From: UMGS172 sp045636945
Lineage (GTDB): Bacteria; Bacillota; Clostridia; Oscillospirales; Acutalibacteraceae
NCBI GenBank assembly: GCA_045636945.1
Contig: JAZTYO010000022.1
Span: 1 to 60,032, forward strand
DNA: 60,032 nt
Direction: 5' to 3'
The position numbers and the translations under genes were made by a program. The notes beneath the pieces were generated by a model that was not told where the DNA came from, did no database searches, and was given only the letters and a program-made list of their open reading frames with translations. Shown piece after piece: positions 32,491-41,839 of the stretch; position 1 is the stretch's first letter; the number at the start of each line of letters is the position of its first letter.

Positions 32491-32524
32491 AACCCTGCAC
32501 AGCACCTTTTGTGCTGTGCAGGGT
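32491..32524 (+). terminator. Terminator after the AraC-family gene
   Basis: The arms aaccctgcacagca and tgctgtgcagggtt close on a 6-nt loop directly after the stop codon, followed by gcttta. Confidence 0.8.
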
Positions 32525-32600
32525 TGCTTTATATCACACAACAACACGATATTACTTTAAATTGCCCTGTTCAGTTCTCGCCGTGTAAAATAATCGAAAC

Positions 32601-32642
32601 AAAACAAGAAACACCCATCTTACGATGAGTGTTTCTTGTTTT
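32601..32642 (-). terminator. Terminator of the tRNA-Glu/tRNA-Met unit
   Basis: Long inverted arms (aaaacaagaaacac and gtgtttcttgtttt, extended by catc/gatg) end at the last base of tRNA-Glu and run into an A/T tract. It reads in both directions. Confidence 0.8.
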
Positions 32643-32716
32643 GGTGACCCGGACGAGAATCGAACTCGTGTTACCGCCGTGAAAGGGCGGTGTCTTAACC
32701 GCTTGACCACCGGGCC
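32642..32716 (-). tRNA. tRNA-Glu (anticodon TTC)
   Basis: The minus strand gives a cloverleaf from GGCCCGG to CCGGGTC-A-CCA, with anticodon stem CCGCC/GGCGG around CTTTCAC and a T-loop GTTCGATTC. The anticodon TTC reads Glu. The CCA end is encoded. Confidence 0.95.
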
Positions 32717-32747
32717 GTATAAATCCGCACTGTAGGTGCGGATTGTT

Positions 32748-32824
32748 TGGTAGCGGTAGTCGGATTTGAACCAACGACAAATCGGGTATGAACCGAGTGC
32801 TCTAGCCAACTGAGCTATACCGCC
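32748..32824 (-). tRNA. tRNA-Met (anticodon CAT)
   Basis: GGCGGTATAGCTCAGTTGG starts the cloverleaf; the anticodon loop TTCATAC carries CAT; GGTTCAAATCC is the T arm; CCA is encoded. The first pair G1-C72 is G-T here. The acceptor pair and the lack of three G-C pairs in the anticodon stem argue for an elongator tRNA rather than an initiator. Confidence 0.92.
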
Positions 32825-32855
32825 ATATATTCAGTTTCGGGAACTGTGCCACGAT

Positions 32856-32884
32856 ATTATAATATGATGTGAGCTATTTGTCAA
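32856..32884 (-). promoter_or_regulatory. Promoter of the tRNA unit
   Basis: TTGACA, 17 bp, TATAAT on the minus strand, 32 bp before tRNA-Met: a perfect consensus promoter, as expected for stable RNA genes. Confidence 0.9.
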
Positions 32885-33091
32885 TAGTTTTTTAAAAAAT
32901 ATTTTTATTCACCTAAATTTTGGGTTTTACCAAGGTGTATTCGGTTTGTTTCACTTGCAATTTGATGATATGATAGTGTTGAGCAGCATATTGTTGCCAT
33001 GAATTTGGCGATTTATTAACGGTGCATATTATGTAATTATTAAATTTATATTAAATATAAAAAAACAGTAGTATTTGTCGACCGTGTGTGC

Positions 33092-33097
33092 TATAAT
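33092..33097 (+). promoter_or_regulatory. Possible extended -10 promoter of the lipoprotein-TCS operon
   Basis: TGC-TATAAT gives an extended -10, but no good -35 is visible. It lies 88 bp upstream of the lipoprotein start. The rest of the 32885-33184 gap is A/T-rich without other features. Confidence 0.45.
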
Positions 33098-33184
33098 GAT
33101 TGATGTATATGGGGAAGTGTTCGTGATTTTCAGAAATGTCGGACACCAACCGCCAAGGGAATTTCAAAAAGGGGGTCGTCAGAA

Positions 33185-34495
33185 ATGAAAAAATTGAACT
33201 TTTTACCGTTGGTTTTGGCAGTTTGTGTGTTCTTTGCATCCTGCTCGGGCTTTGGTGTAGACATTGATGACAGCCTTTCTCCCCCCAAGCCCTCGGGTGA
33301 ACTGTATGAGATACAAAAGGCCCTTGAAACAGCAGTTGGTGAAGATGTCAGATTGGTTTACCCTTCGTCAGGGGAATACCGTTCGGCTATTATAACCAAG
33401 GATATAAATTTTGACGGAAAGTACGACGTATTTTCATTTTATAGTACCGAAACCGACGATAAGACCACGGTAATGCATATCAACTACATTGCCTGGCTTG
33501 ACGGCAAATGGGTATCGGTGAACGACCATCAGGTTGATTGCACGGGTGTGGAGTCGGTTGAGTTTGTCAACCTTGACGGCGGTCACACGCCTCAGGTTTT
33601 GGTGAACTGGACCAGATACTCGGCATCAAACAAGCTTCTTTCGGTATACAGTATTGAATCGGGTGAGCTTCGTGAGGTTACAAGTGCCAACTACTCGGTA
33701 TACTCGGCCTGCGATTTTGACTCTGACGGCATTTCCGAATTGGTTGCAGTGCATCTCGATGCTGAAAACAAAAAATCTACCGCAACCTTACTCAAATTGG
33801 GTGAGGACGGTTTTTCGGAGAATAGCACCTGTCAGCTTGATGGGAATATCACCTCGTACTACACACCCGTATTTTCAAAATTTGCCGACGGCACACCTGC
33901 GTTGTTTGTCGATGCGGTAAAGTCTACGGGAATGATTACCGAAATACTTTACGTCAAGGACGGCGTTTTGACAAGTGCCGTTCCTATGACCTCGGCAAAC
34001 GAAAACGTCAACACCTTCCGCGCTTCGTCGGTTCCTGCTGCCGATTTCGGTCGGGACGGAACCCTCGATATCCCGCTTGCGGTAAAACTGCCGGTTATAT
34101 TAACTACCGACAGCGAAAGTGCATACCTCACTGTATGGAATTCATTTGACGGTGTTTCGTTCAAACCTATTGCTTACACTGTGATTAATTATACCGACGG
34201 ATATTATTTCAATATGCCCGACAACTGGTTTAACACAGTGGCTTTGGAAAGAAGAATCGACAGCCGTCAGAGAGCGTTTTTCCGTTGGGATGCCGAGCTT
34301 TTGGAGATCGGTGAGGAAATAATGCGTATCAGTGTTTTCGATATAGCCGATTGGGAGGCTCATTCCAACCTTTATGATGGCTATTTTGAGTGTACACGTA
34401 GCTCGCAATACGTTTATTGCATACGACTCGGCAATAGTGCATTAAACCCCGGCGAGGACTATTTCAAGGCTAATTTATGCCTCATCGAGAACTAG
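33185..34495 (+). CDS. Surface lipoprotein with FG-GAP/VCBS-like repeats
   Basis: The 436-residue protein has a lipoprotein signal peptide (MKKLNFLPLVLAVCVFFASC, Cys at about residue 20), so it is anchored outside the membrane. Calcium-loop-like motifs recur: DINFDGKYDVFSF, CDFDSDGISELVAV and ADFGRDGTLDIPLAV, as in integrin/VCBS propeller repeats. No catalytic motif is seen. It lies 45 bp ahead of a response regulator and sensor kinase on the same strand, so it may feed a surface signal to that pair; this is inferred from position only. AAAGGGGGTCG precedes the ATG. Confidence 0.82.
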   Translation: MKKLNFLPLVLAVCVFFASCSGFGVDIDDSLSPPKPSGELYEIQKALETAVGEDVRLVYPSSGEYRSAIITKDINFDGKYDVFSFYSTETDDKTTVMHINYIAWLDGKWVSVNDHQVDCTGVESVEFVNLDGGHTPQVLVNWTRYSASNKLLSVYSIESGELREVTSANYSVYSACDFDSDGISELVAVHLDAENKKSTATLLKLGEDGFSENSTCQLDGNITSYYTPVFSKFADGTPALFVDAVKSTGMITEILYVKDGVLTSAVPMTSANENVNTFRASSVPAADFGRDGTLDIPLAVKLPVILTTDSESAYLTVWNSFDGVSFKPIAYTVINYTDGYYFNMPDNWFNTVALERRIDSRQRAFFRWDAELLEIGEEIMRISVFDIADWEAHSNLYDGYFECTRSSQYVYCIRLGNSALNPGEDYFKANLCLIEN

Positions 34496-34540
34496 AAGAA
34501 GTAGAGAATATATATTCAAAATCCGAAGGGAGAAGGAAAA

Positions 34541-35248
34541 TTGAAAAGAATTCTGATTGTTGAGGATGAACAGAACATACGTGAGTTCGAGGTCATCAAC
34601 CTCCGCCGTGTCGGTTACGAAACGGTTGAGGCAGGTTCGGGCGAGGAGGCTCTTAGAATATTCGACAACGACCGTATTGGCTTTGATATTGCGTTGCTTG
34701 ATATTTCGATGCCCGGTATGGATGGCTTTGCTCTCTGTAAGGAGTTGAGAAAGCGTTCTCCCCGTCTTGGCATCATTATGCTGACCGCCCGTACTCAGGA
34801 AATGGATAAGGTCAGCGGTCTTATGCTTGGTGCCGACGACTATATTACTAAGCCCTTTAGCCCGACCGAACTTAATGCCCGTGTTGATTCGCTTTACCGC
34901 AGAATTGAGCTTATGGGTGTAGGTGCGTCTGCCGTTTCGGAGGAGATTTGCCACGGCGAGTTTGTACTTAATATGCGACGTCGTACACTGTCCAAAAACG
35001 GAAAGGATATCGAGCTTACTCAGGTTGAGTTCCAGATTATCGAGTATCTGTTCACCAATCCTGATACTCCGCTTGACCGAAACGATATCCTGACCCGTGT
35101 CTGGGGCGAAAGCTACTTCGGTGAGGAGAAGATTGTCGACGTTAATATCCGTCGACTTCGTATGAAGATTGAGGATGAGCCCTCTAATCCTAAGCACCTT
35201 GTAACGGTATGGGGTATGGGCTATAAGTGGTGCACAAATAAAGAATGA
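34541..35248 (+). CDS. OmpR/PhoB-family response regulator
   Basis: The 235-residue protein has a receiver domain (ILIVEDEQNIREFE, phospho-acceptor Asp in LLDISMPGMDG near residue 51, Lys in ITKPFSP near 103) and a winged-helix DNA-binding domain (ELTQVEFQIIEYLFTNPDTPLDRNDILTRVWG and VDVNIRRLRMKIE). The start is TTG at 34541 after AAGGGAGAAGG. It is followed by its partner kinase after 77 bp. Confidence 0.95.
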   Translation: MKRILIVEDEQNIREFEVINLRRVGYETVEAGSGEEALRIFDNDRIGFDIALLDISMPGMDGFALCKELRKRSPRLGIIMLTARTQEMDKVSGLMLGADDYITKPFSPTELNARVDSLYRRIELMGVGASAVSEEICHGEFVLNMRRRTLSKNGKDIELTQVEFQIIEYLFTNPDTPLDRNDILTRVWGESYFGEEKIVDVNIRRLRMKIEDEPSNPKHLVTVWGMGYKWCTNKE

Positions 35249-35267
35249 TATCCGTTCTTTCGTAGAA

Positions 35268-35305
35268 ACGGATGATACATCGTATCGCACTTGCGATATA
35301 TCATT
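35268..35305. repeat. Imperfect hairpin between response regulator and kinase
   Basis: tgatacatcg and cgatatatca can pair with one mismatch around an 11-nt loop. It sits in the only sizeable gap inside the operon and could tune the relative expression of the two genes. Confidence 0.4.
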
Positions 35306-35325
35306 AATTTCAGGGAGGTGAAACC

Positions 35326-36783
35326 ATGGACAATAACGTCAAGATGCACAGCATAACCCGACGCTGGATAAGAAACGTTTTAACGCTTGACCTTTTGATA
35401 GTTCTCGTGTGTGAGATTATCATTGGCGTGTTTATGTTTGGCTATTACCGTGATATGGTTATCGATGCTTCTGCCGAGTACGTTAAGGATATCAACACGC
35501 TGTCGGTCGTTGATGATAAGAATTTTCCTGAGGCTGCACGTAACTATGCGCAGACCTTTAAGTATCGCGATAAGGTTGAGGTTCAGATTTTTGACAAAAA
35601 CGATAATATGCTCATTACCACCAACGGTTTCGCATCTCCCGGTGTAGCCAAGGTTGCTACCGATTATGCCGAAGCCAAAAAGACCGGTGCAGAGGCTTGG
35701 TGGTACGGCAAAAACGATAACGGTGAGCGAGTTCTTGCCGTTACAAACGCATTGCCTGACCTTGGAAACGGCTCGCACGGTGCCTACCGTGTATTGGTAT
35801 CAATGGAACAGGTCTTTGACAACTACCTTCTGTTTTTGCTAGTGGTTGTGTTGGTTGGCGCGTTGGCCTTGGGCTTCTCTATGGTAACGGGTGCATACTT
35901 TATCCGTTCGATAGTACGACCCGTCCGTGACGTCACCTCCACTGCCCGCAAGATTGCTTTGGGCAACCTTGAAACACGTCTTGAGGTAAAGCAGAATGAC
36001 GAAATAGGTGAACTTTGCGATACCATCAACTATATGGCAACCGAGCTTGAAAACACGGGTAAATCGAAAAACGATTTTATATCCTCGGTTTCGCACGAGC
36101 TGAGAACGCCTCTTACGGCAATAAAGGGTTGGGGCGAAACGGTCAGAATGTCTATCGGCGAGGACGACGAGATTGTAAAACGCGGAGTTGACGTTATGCT
36201 TGGTGAGGCTGACCGTCTGTCAGGTCTTGTTGAGGAGTTGCTCGACTTCTCGCGAATCGAGGCAGGCAAGCTGACCATTACAACGTCCTTGAACGACCCT
36301 GTGGCTATCGTAAAATCGGTTGTTGATATGTATGAGGAAATCGCACGTCAGCAGAAGATTTCGCTTGTGTTTGCAACTCCTCAGGAAAACGAGCAGATTA
36401 TGGCTGACCGCGACCGTATCAAGCAGGTATTTATCAACGTTATCGATAATGCCGTAAAATACACCGACGCAGGCGGACATATTGTGGTTTCGGCTTTTAA
36501 CGAGGAAGGCTGTATACGTGTTACCGTAAGCGATACAGGCTGCGGAATTGCCGCGAAGGACCTTAATCACGTTAAGGAAAAATTCTTCAAATCAAACACC
36601 AACGTGCGAGGCTCAGGTATAGGCCTTGCCGTTGCTGATGAAATAATAAAGAGTCATAACGGACTTCTGTTCTTGGAAAGTACCGAAGGCGAGGGAACAA
36701 CCGTTACGGTTGTTCTACCTACCGTTAAGGCTCAGCCCGAAGAAGTGACCGAGGTCATTTTCCCTCCCGAGCAGAAAGGATAA
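35326..36783 (+). CDS. Membrane sensor histidine kinase
   Basis: The 485-residue protein has two membrane helices (about 19-41 and 166-188) flanking an extracellular sensor domain of about 125 residues, then HAMP (RPVRDVTSTARKIALGNLETRLEV), the phospho-acceptor FISSVSHELRTPLTAIKGWGE, an N-box (VFINVIDNAVKYT), G1 (VSDTGCGI) and G2 (GSGIGLAVADEI). It is a WalK/PhoR-like class I kinase. GGGAGGTG precedes the ATG. It pairs with the regulator upstream; the signal is unknown. Confidence 0.95.
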   Translation: MDNNVKMHSITRRWIRNVLTLDLLIVLVCEIIIGVFMFGYYRDMVIDASAEYVKDINTLSVVDDKNFPEAARNYAQTFKYRDKVEVQIFDKNDNMLITTNGFASPGVAKVATDYAEAKKTGAEAWWYGKNDNGERVLAVTNALPDLGNGSHGAYRVLVSMEQVFDNYLLFLLVVVLVGALALGFSMVTGAYFIRSIVRPVRDVTSTARKIALGNLETRLEVKQNDEIGELCDTINYMATELENTGKSKNDFISSVSHELRTPLTAIKGWGETVRMSIGEDDEIVKRGVDVMLGEADRLSGLVEELLDFSRIEAGKLTITTSLNDPVAIVKSVVDMYEEIARQQKISLVFATPQENEQIMADRDRIKQVFINVIDNAVKYTDAGGHIVVSAFNEEGCIRVTVSDTGCGIAAKDLNHVKEKFFKSNTNVRGSGIGLAVADEIIKSHNGLLFLESTEGEGTTVTVVLPTVKAQPEEVTEVIFPPEQKG

Positions 36784-36786
36784 ACA

Positions 36787-37842
36787 ATGGCAAAAAAGAC
36801 ATCAATAGGCGGTCAGGCTCTTATTGAGGGCATTATGATGAAAGGCCCTTATAAGACCTCGATGGCCGTTCGTAAAAAAGACGGAACCATAGATATTTCC
36901 GAGGTTTCTGAAAAGCACCTCAAGGATAAATGCAGTATTTTCGGTTGGCCTATTATCCGCGGCATGGTAAATCTTATCGAGGCGATGAGAACAGGTTATA
37001 AGACTATGATGCAGTCGGCCGATATTTCGGGTTTTACCGACCTTGAGGAAGAACAACTTTCCGAGGAAAAGACTTCAGAAACGGTTGAAATCACGACCGA
37101 GGAAGCAACCGCGCAACCTACAGAACAAGCCGAAGAGGTTGCTGAAGAAAAAGCCACAGAAAGCCCGAAGGATAAAAAGGAAAGTGCGTTTACCGCTATC
37201 GTTATGACGGTTGGAGCAATTCTCGGCGTGGTGTTGGCATTGGTACTGTTTATGTATCTGCCCTCGTTGGCATTCAAGGGTATTGATTACCTTGTCCCTG
37301 CCGACCTTACGGGATATAAAGGCCTTATAGAGGGTGTTCTTAAAATGGCTATTTTCATAAGCTACATAGCCCTCGTTTCACTTGAAAAGGATATCAAGCG
37401 CGTGTTTATGTACCACGGCGCTGAGCATAAGACTATTTTCTGCTATGAAAGCGGAAAAGAACTCACAGTCGAAAATGTCCGTGGCTACAAGCGTTTCCAC
37501 CCGAGATGCGGAACTTCGTTTATGTTCCTTATGTTGGCGGTAGGAATACTTATCAGCAGTGTGTTGGTTATTGTTCTTCCTGATTTTATAATCGACCGTA
37601 ACTATATTTGGGTGCCTATAAAAATACTTATGTTGCCGCTTACCTGCGGTCTCGGATACGAGCTTATCAAGATTTGCGGAAAGCACGATAATTGGATTAC
37701 CCGAGTTATTGCCGCACCCGGACTTTGGATTCAGCGTCTTACTACCAAAGAGCCCGACGACAGTATGATAGAGATTGCTATTGCCGCCGTGAACGAGGTT
37801 ATCCCCGATGACGGCTCGGATGAGGTCGGTTGCTGCAAATGA
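36787..37842 (+). CDS. DUF1385 (YqhQ-family) membrane protein
   Basis: The 351-residue protein starts with the family hallmark KKTSIGGQALIEGIMMKGP and has YHGAEHKTIFCYE and RFHPRCGTSFMFLML. Membrane segments lie around residues 135-158, 180-200, 235-257 and 270-295. An acidic linker rich in Glu and Thr (about 80-128) separates the N-terminal region from the helices. The function is unproven. In Firmicutes it lies near prmC and prfA, and here prmC follows with a 4-base overlap. Confidence 0.88.
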   Translation: MAKKTSIGGQALIEGIMMKGPYKTSMAVRKKDGTIDISEVSEKHLKDKCSIFGWPIIRGMVNLIEAMRTGYKTMMQSADISGFTDLEEEQLSEEKTSETVEITTEEATAQPTEQAEEVAEEKATESPKDKKESAFTAIVMTVGAILGVVLALVLFMYLPSLAFKGIDYLVPADLTGYKGLIEGVLKMAIFISYIALVSLEKDIKRVFMYHGAEHKTIFCYESGKELTVENVRGYKRFHPRCGTSFMFLMLAVGILISSVLVIVLPDFIIDRNYIWVPIKILMLPLTCGLGYELIKICGKHDNWITRVIAAPGLWIQRLTTKEPDDSMIEIAIAAVNEVIPDDGSDEVGCCK

Positions 37843-38648
37843 CCAAGGAACAGTTAGTTATTCGCTTAGCCGAGGCTTTAAAGCAAAACGGCTTTGACTC
37901 CTATAAATTCGAGGCCAAGGAGTTGGTCGACTCGGTGTGCAAAGGCGCAATGTCTTTTTCTGAGGTGAGTCCCGAGCAGGTAGAGCTTGCCGAGCAGAAA
38001 TTGGAAAAAAGACTAAAAAACGAGCCCTTGCAATACATATTGGGCGAGTGGGAATTCTACGGCCTACCGTTCAAGGTGGGTCGCGGAGTGCTGATACCAA
38101 GGCAGGACACCGAAGCCTTGGTAGAAACAGCTTTGCCACTTGTGAAGGCAGGTCATAAAAAGGTGCTTGACCTTTGTGCAGGCAGTGGCTGTATCGGCAT
38201 AACGCTTGCAAAATTGGGCGGTGCTGACGTAACACTGCTTGAAAAAAGCGATGATGCGATAAAATATCTTAAAGAGAATATTGTTCTCAACAACGTTGTG
38301 GCAAAATTTATGCAGTATGACGTTTTGACCGTACCATCCGACGTTTCGGCCGATATGATAGTCAGCAATCCGCCGTATATTCGGTCGAAGATTGTCGAAA
38401 CCTTGTCGGAGGATGTCAAAAAAGAGCCGAAAATGGCACTTGACGGCGGTGAGGACGGACTTATATTCTACCGTCACATTGCAAACGTTTGGAAGCTTGT
38501 GTTGAAGGACGGAGGCTATCTGATTTTTGAAATCGGATACGACCAGGAGACGGAGGTTACCGAAATAATGCAAAACGCAGGGTATAACGACGTTAAATGC
38601 ATAAAAGACCTTGGAGGAAACCCCCGTGTTATTATAGGGCGGAATTAA
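37839..38648 (+). CDS. prmC: Release factor glutamine methyltransferase
   Basis: PrmC methylates the Gln of the GGQ motif in release factors RF1 and RF2. The protein has the N-terminal helical domain (SFSEVSPEQVELAEQKLEKRLKNEPLQYILGEWEFYGLPFKV), a SAM site (VLDLCAGSGCIGITLA) and the catalytic SNPPYIR (NPPY, about residue 175). The ATG at 37839 overlaps the upstream stop (ATGA); the upstream TTG at 37830 is less likely. Confidence 0.95.
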   Translation: MTKEQLVIRLAEALKQNGFDSYKFEAKELVDSVCKGAMSFSEVSPEQVELAEQKLEKRLKNEPLQYILGEWEFYGLPFKVGRGVLIPRQDTEALVETALPLVKAGHKKVLDLCAGSGCIGITLAKLGGADVTLLEKSDDAIKYLKENIVLNNVVAKFMQYDVLTVPSDVSADMIVSNPPYIRSKIVETLSEDVKKEPKMALDGGEDGLIFYRHIANVWKLVLKDGGYLIFEIGYDQETEVTEIMQNAGYNDVKCIKDLGGNPRVIIGRN

Positions 38649-38701
38649 TTTGTCAAATAATCGGGCGTTGGCCCAAATACATATAATAAGGAGTTTTTAG
38701 A

Positions 38702-39838
38702 ATGGCAGACGATAAGCAGAAAGCTTTAGCCACAGCGCTTGAGCAGATTGAAAAAACTTACGGAAAAGGCACAATTATGAAGTTGGGTGAAAATGCCCAT
38801 ATGAACGTTGAGCATATCTCGACCGGTTCAATCGGTCTTGATGCTGCTCTCGGTATCGGCGGACTTCCCAAGGGACGTATCGTTGAGATTTACGGACCTG
38901 AATCTTCGGGTAAAACCACCATTGCTCTGCACGTAATTGCCGAGGCACAGAAAAAGGGTGGAGAGGTTGCTTTTATCGACGTTGAGCACGCACTCGACCC
39001 CGTTTATGCCGCAGCATTGGGCGTTGATATCGACTCTATGTTGGTTTCTCAGCCTGATACAGGAGAACAGGCTCTCGAAATCACCGAGGCTCTTGTACGT
39101 TCGGGTGCTTTGGACGTTGTTGTTGTCGACTCGGTTGCAGCACTTGTTCCCAAGGCCGAAATCGAGGGTGATATGGGTGACTCCCATATGGGTGTTCATG
39201 CCCGTCTTATGTCGCAGGCCTTGAGAAAGCTTGCGGGTGCAATTTCCAAGTCCAATTGTATCGCAATCTTCATCAACCAGTTGCGTGATAAGATTGGCGT
39301 TATGTACGGCAGTGCCGAAACCACCACCGGCGGTCGTGCACTTCGTTTCTATGCTTCTGTCCGTCTTGATATCCGACGCCGTGATGCCATTAAGGTTGGC
39401 GGTGAGGTTATCGGCAACAAGACCGAGGCCAAGGTTGTAAAGAATAAGGTTGCACCTCCGTTCCGTTCGGCAGAATTCGACATTTTGTACGGCAAGGGCA
39501 TCCACCGTCCGAGCGAATTGGTTGAGCTTGGTATCAAGCTCGATATCGTTAAGCGTTCGGGTGCATGGATTTCCTATAACGACGATAAGATTGCTCAGGG
39601 CAGAGATAATGCTAAAATATATCTTGCCGAGCATCCCGAGTTGGCTGCCGAAATCGAACAGAAGATTCGTGAAAAGCTGGCCGAGCAGACGGGTAGCGTA
39701 GGTAAATCGGCCAAGGAGGCCGCCGAAGCCAAGGCAGCCGAGATGGATGCCGCTGTTTCTGCCGCCGCAACCGAGGAGGTTGCCGAGGAGAAGCCTAAGA
39801 GAAAGTCCAAAATCAACATCGACGTTGACGTTGAGTGA
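38702..39838 (+). CDS. recA: Recombinase RecA
   Basis: RecA forms filaments on single-stranded DNA, exchanges strands and triggers LexA cleavage. The 378-residue protein has Walker A (GPESSGKTT, about 67-75), Walker B (VVVDSV), loop 1 (EIEGDMGDSHMG) and loop 2 (MYGSAETTTGGRALRFY). The Ala/Glu-rich acidic tail is longer than average. AAGGAG lies before the ATG. No LexA box could be picked out with confidence in the 53-bp upstream gap. Confidence 0.98.
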   Translation: MADDKQKALATALEQIEKTYGKGTIMKLGENAHMNVEHISTGSIGLDAALGIGGLPKGRIVEIYGPESSGKTTIALHVIAEAQKKGGEVAFIDVEHALDPVYAAALGVDIDSMLVSQPDTGEQALEITEALVRSGALDVVVVDSVAALVPKAEIEGDMGDSHMGVHARLMSQALRKLAGAISKSNCIAIFINQLRDKIGVMYGSAETTTGGRALRFYASVRLDIRRRDAIKVGGEVIGNKTEAKVVKNKVAPPFRSAEFDILYGKGIHRPSELVELGIKLDIVKRSGAWISYNDDKIAQGRDNAKIYLAEHPELAAEIEQKIREKLAEQTGSVGKSAKEAAEAKAAEMDAAVSAAATEEVAEEKPKRKSKINIDVDVE

Positions 39839-40512
39839 TGAAAATAATTGAAATAAGACCGCGCCGAAAATTCCTTTGCGGATTGGTGTTTGATTGCAGA
39901 ATCGACCCCAAGGAGTTCGGTGCCGATGCCGATGCAGCAGGATTTTTGAGCCTTGACAGTGAGCTTTGCGAAATCAAGCACCTCAAAGCAGGAATGGAAT
40001 TGTCCGATGCCGAATTGGTTGCACTTGTGCGCGAATCACATATAAAACGTGCCAAGTCAAGGGCGATGTGGTATTTGTCGAGAGGTGATATGGCAAAGCA
40101 GACACTTTTCGACAAATTGCGACGTTCGTTCCCCGATTACGCTGCAAAAGTTGCTGCCGACCGTGCCGAGGAATTGGGTTACATCAACGACGAGGCATAC
40201 GCTAAACGCAGGCTGCAAAGGATTATCGACGAGAAAAAGGTGTCGGTCAGAATGGCAAAACAACTGTTGCGTCAGGAGGGTATCGACCCCGATTTGGTGG
40301 ACGATGCCGCCGAAGAGGTTGAATATGACCCGATAGGCGCGATAGTCGGACTTATTGAGCGAAAATACAAACAAAAATTAAGCGACAAGGATAATACGCA
40401 AAAGGTCATTGCCGCTTTGATGCGAAAGGGCTACGGCTATTCCGAAATCAAGGAAGCTTTGTCCCGATTTGACACAGAAAACGATTTTTACAGCGAGGGA
40501 AATGATGATTAA
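39838..40512 (+). CDS. recX: RecA regulator RecX
   Basis: RecX limits RecA filament growth. The 224-residue protein has the three-helix repeats, including AKSRAMWYLSRGDMAKQTLFDKLRRSFPDYAAKVAADRAEELGYINDEAYAKRRLQRI and VSVRMAKQLLRQEGI. The ATG at 39838 overlaps the recA stop (TGATG), so expression is tied to recA. An in-frame GTG one codon earlier is possible. Confidence 0.92.
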   Translation: MKIIEIRPRRKFLCGLVFDCRIDPKEFGADADAAGFLSLDSELCEIKHLKAGMELSDAELVALVRESHIKRAKSRAMWYLSRGDMAKQTLFDKLRRSFPDYAAKVAADRAEELGYINDEAYAKRRLQRIIDEKKVSVRMAKQLLRQEGIDPDLVDDAAEEVEYDPIGAIVGLIERKYKQKLSDKDNTQKVIAALMRKGYGYSEIKEALSRFDTENDFYSEGNDD

Positions 40513-41839
40513 GGTTGGAATGGTTAGTCTTGGTTGCCCGAAAAATAGGGTAGATGCCGAGATTATGTTGAAAAAACTGCAGAATGCAGGGTGTGAGATA
40601 ACCCCCGAAGAGGCTGAATCAGACGTTATCATAGTCAACACCTGCGGATTCATCGAGGATGCCAAGGCCGAGGCTATCGAGAATATTCTGGAGGCTGCAA
40701 ACTATAAAAAGGACGGCAAATGCAAGGCGCTTATCGTAACAGGTTGCCTTGCCGAGCGTTACCGTGACGAGATAAAGACCGAATTGCCCGAGGTTGACGT
40801 CACCGTCGGTCTTGCCGGTAATAATGATATTGTTGAAATCGTGCAAAAGGCTTACGAGGGCAGTTTTGCTAACCGTTATGGCGAAAAAGAGGATCTCGAA
40901 ATCGAGGGTGAGCGTTTGCTCACAACTCCTAGCTACACCGCATACGTCAAGATTGCCGAGGGTTGTGACAACTGCTGTACATATTGTGCAATTCCCAAAA
41001 TCCGCGGACGTTTCAGAAGTCGTCAGATGGTCGATATTCTGTTTGAAATCGGTCATCTGGTCGAGCAGGGTGTTAAGGAAATCGTTCTTGTTGCGCAGGA
41101 TACCACCCGTTACGGCGAGGATATCTACGGCACACCTCAGCTTCCCACCCTTTTGAAAAACATCTGCAGAATAGAGGACCTTCGTTGGGTCAGAATGATG
41201 TATACATACCCCGACCTTATCACCGATGAACTGCTTGATACAATGGCGAGTGAAGAAAAGATTGTAAACTATCTTGATATTCCGCTTCAGCATTGCGATG
41301 GCACTGTTTTGAAGAGAATGAACCGTCGTGGCGACCGAGAATCCTTGGAAGCCTTGATGCAGAAAATCCGAGCCAAGATTCCCGATATTACACTCCGCAC
41401 AACGCTTATCACGGGCTTCCCCGGTGAAACCGAGGAACAGTTCGAAAGCCTTTGCGAGTTTGTGCAGACTGTAAGGTTTGACCGACTCGGTTGCTTTGCA
41501 TATTCCGAGGAGGAGGGAACTGCTGCTGCAAACTACGAGGACCAGATTGACCCACAAGTAAGGGTTGACCGTGCCGAGATTATAATGAACGACCAACTCG
41601 GTATTGCGATTGAAAAGAACGAAGCCAAGTACGGCACTTTACAAGAGGTGCTTATCGAGGGTTACGACGACTATATCAAGTGCTATTTCGGTCGAACCCG
41701 TGCAGATGCACCCGAAATCGACGGCAAAGTGTTCTTTACCGTGACAGAACCGCAGGTTATCGGCAGTTTTGTCAACGTTAGAATAAACGATTCTCTCGAG
41801 TATGACCTGCTTGGAGAGATGGAAGGAGAGGCTTTATGA
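40502..41839 (+). CDS. rimO: Ribosomal protein S12 methylthiotransferase
   Basis: RimO is a radical SAM enzyme that adds a methylthio group to an Asp of ribosomal protein S12. The 445-residue protein has the N-terminal UPF0004 domain with three Cys (SLGCPKNRVDAE, NTCGFI, VTGCLAERY), the radical SAM core (CDNCCTYCAIPKIRG) and a C-terminal TRAM domain. RVDAE distinguishes RimO from MiaB. The start is the ATG at 40502, or 40505 directly after it, inside the recX 3' end; the earlier in-frame ATG at 40469 would add 11 non-conserved residues. Confidence 0.95.
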   Translation: MMIKVGMVSLGCPKNRVDAEIMLKKLQNAGCEITPEEAESDVIIVNTCGFIEDAKAEAIENILEAANYKKDGKCKALIVTGCLAERYRDEIKTELPEVDVTVGLAGNNDIVEIVQKAYEGSFANRYGEKEDLEIEGERLLTTPSYTAYVKIAEGCDNCCTYCAIPKIRGRFRSRQMVDILFEIGHLVEQGVKEIVLVAQDTTRYGEDIYGTPQLPTLLKNICRIEDLRWVRMMYTYPDLITDELLDTMASEEKIVNYLDIPLQHCDGTVLKRMNRRGDRESLEALMQKIRAKIPDITLRTTLITGFPGETEEQFESLCEFVQTVRFDRLGCFAYSEEEGTAAANYEDQIDPQVRVDRAEIIMNDQLGIAIEKNEAKYGTLQEVLIEGYDDYIKCYFGRTRADAPEIDGKVFFTVTEPQVIGSFVNVRINDSLEYDLLGEMEGEAL

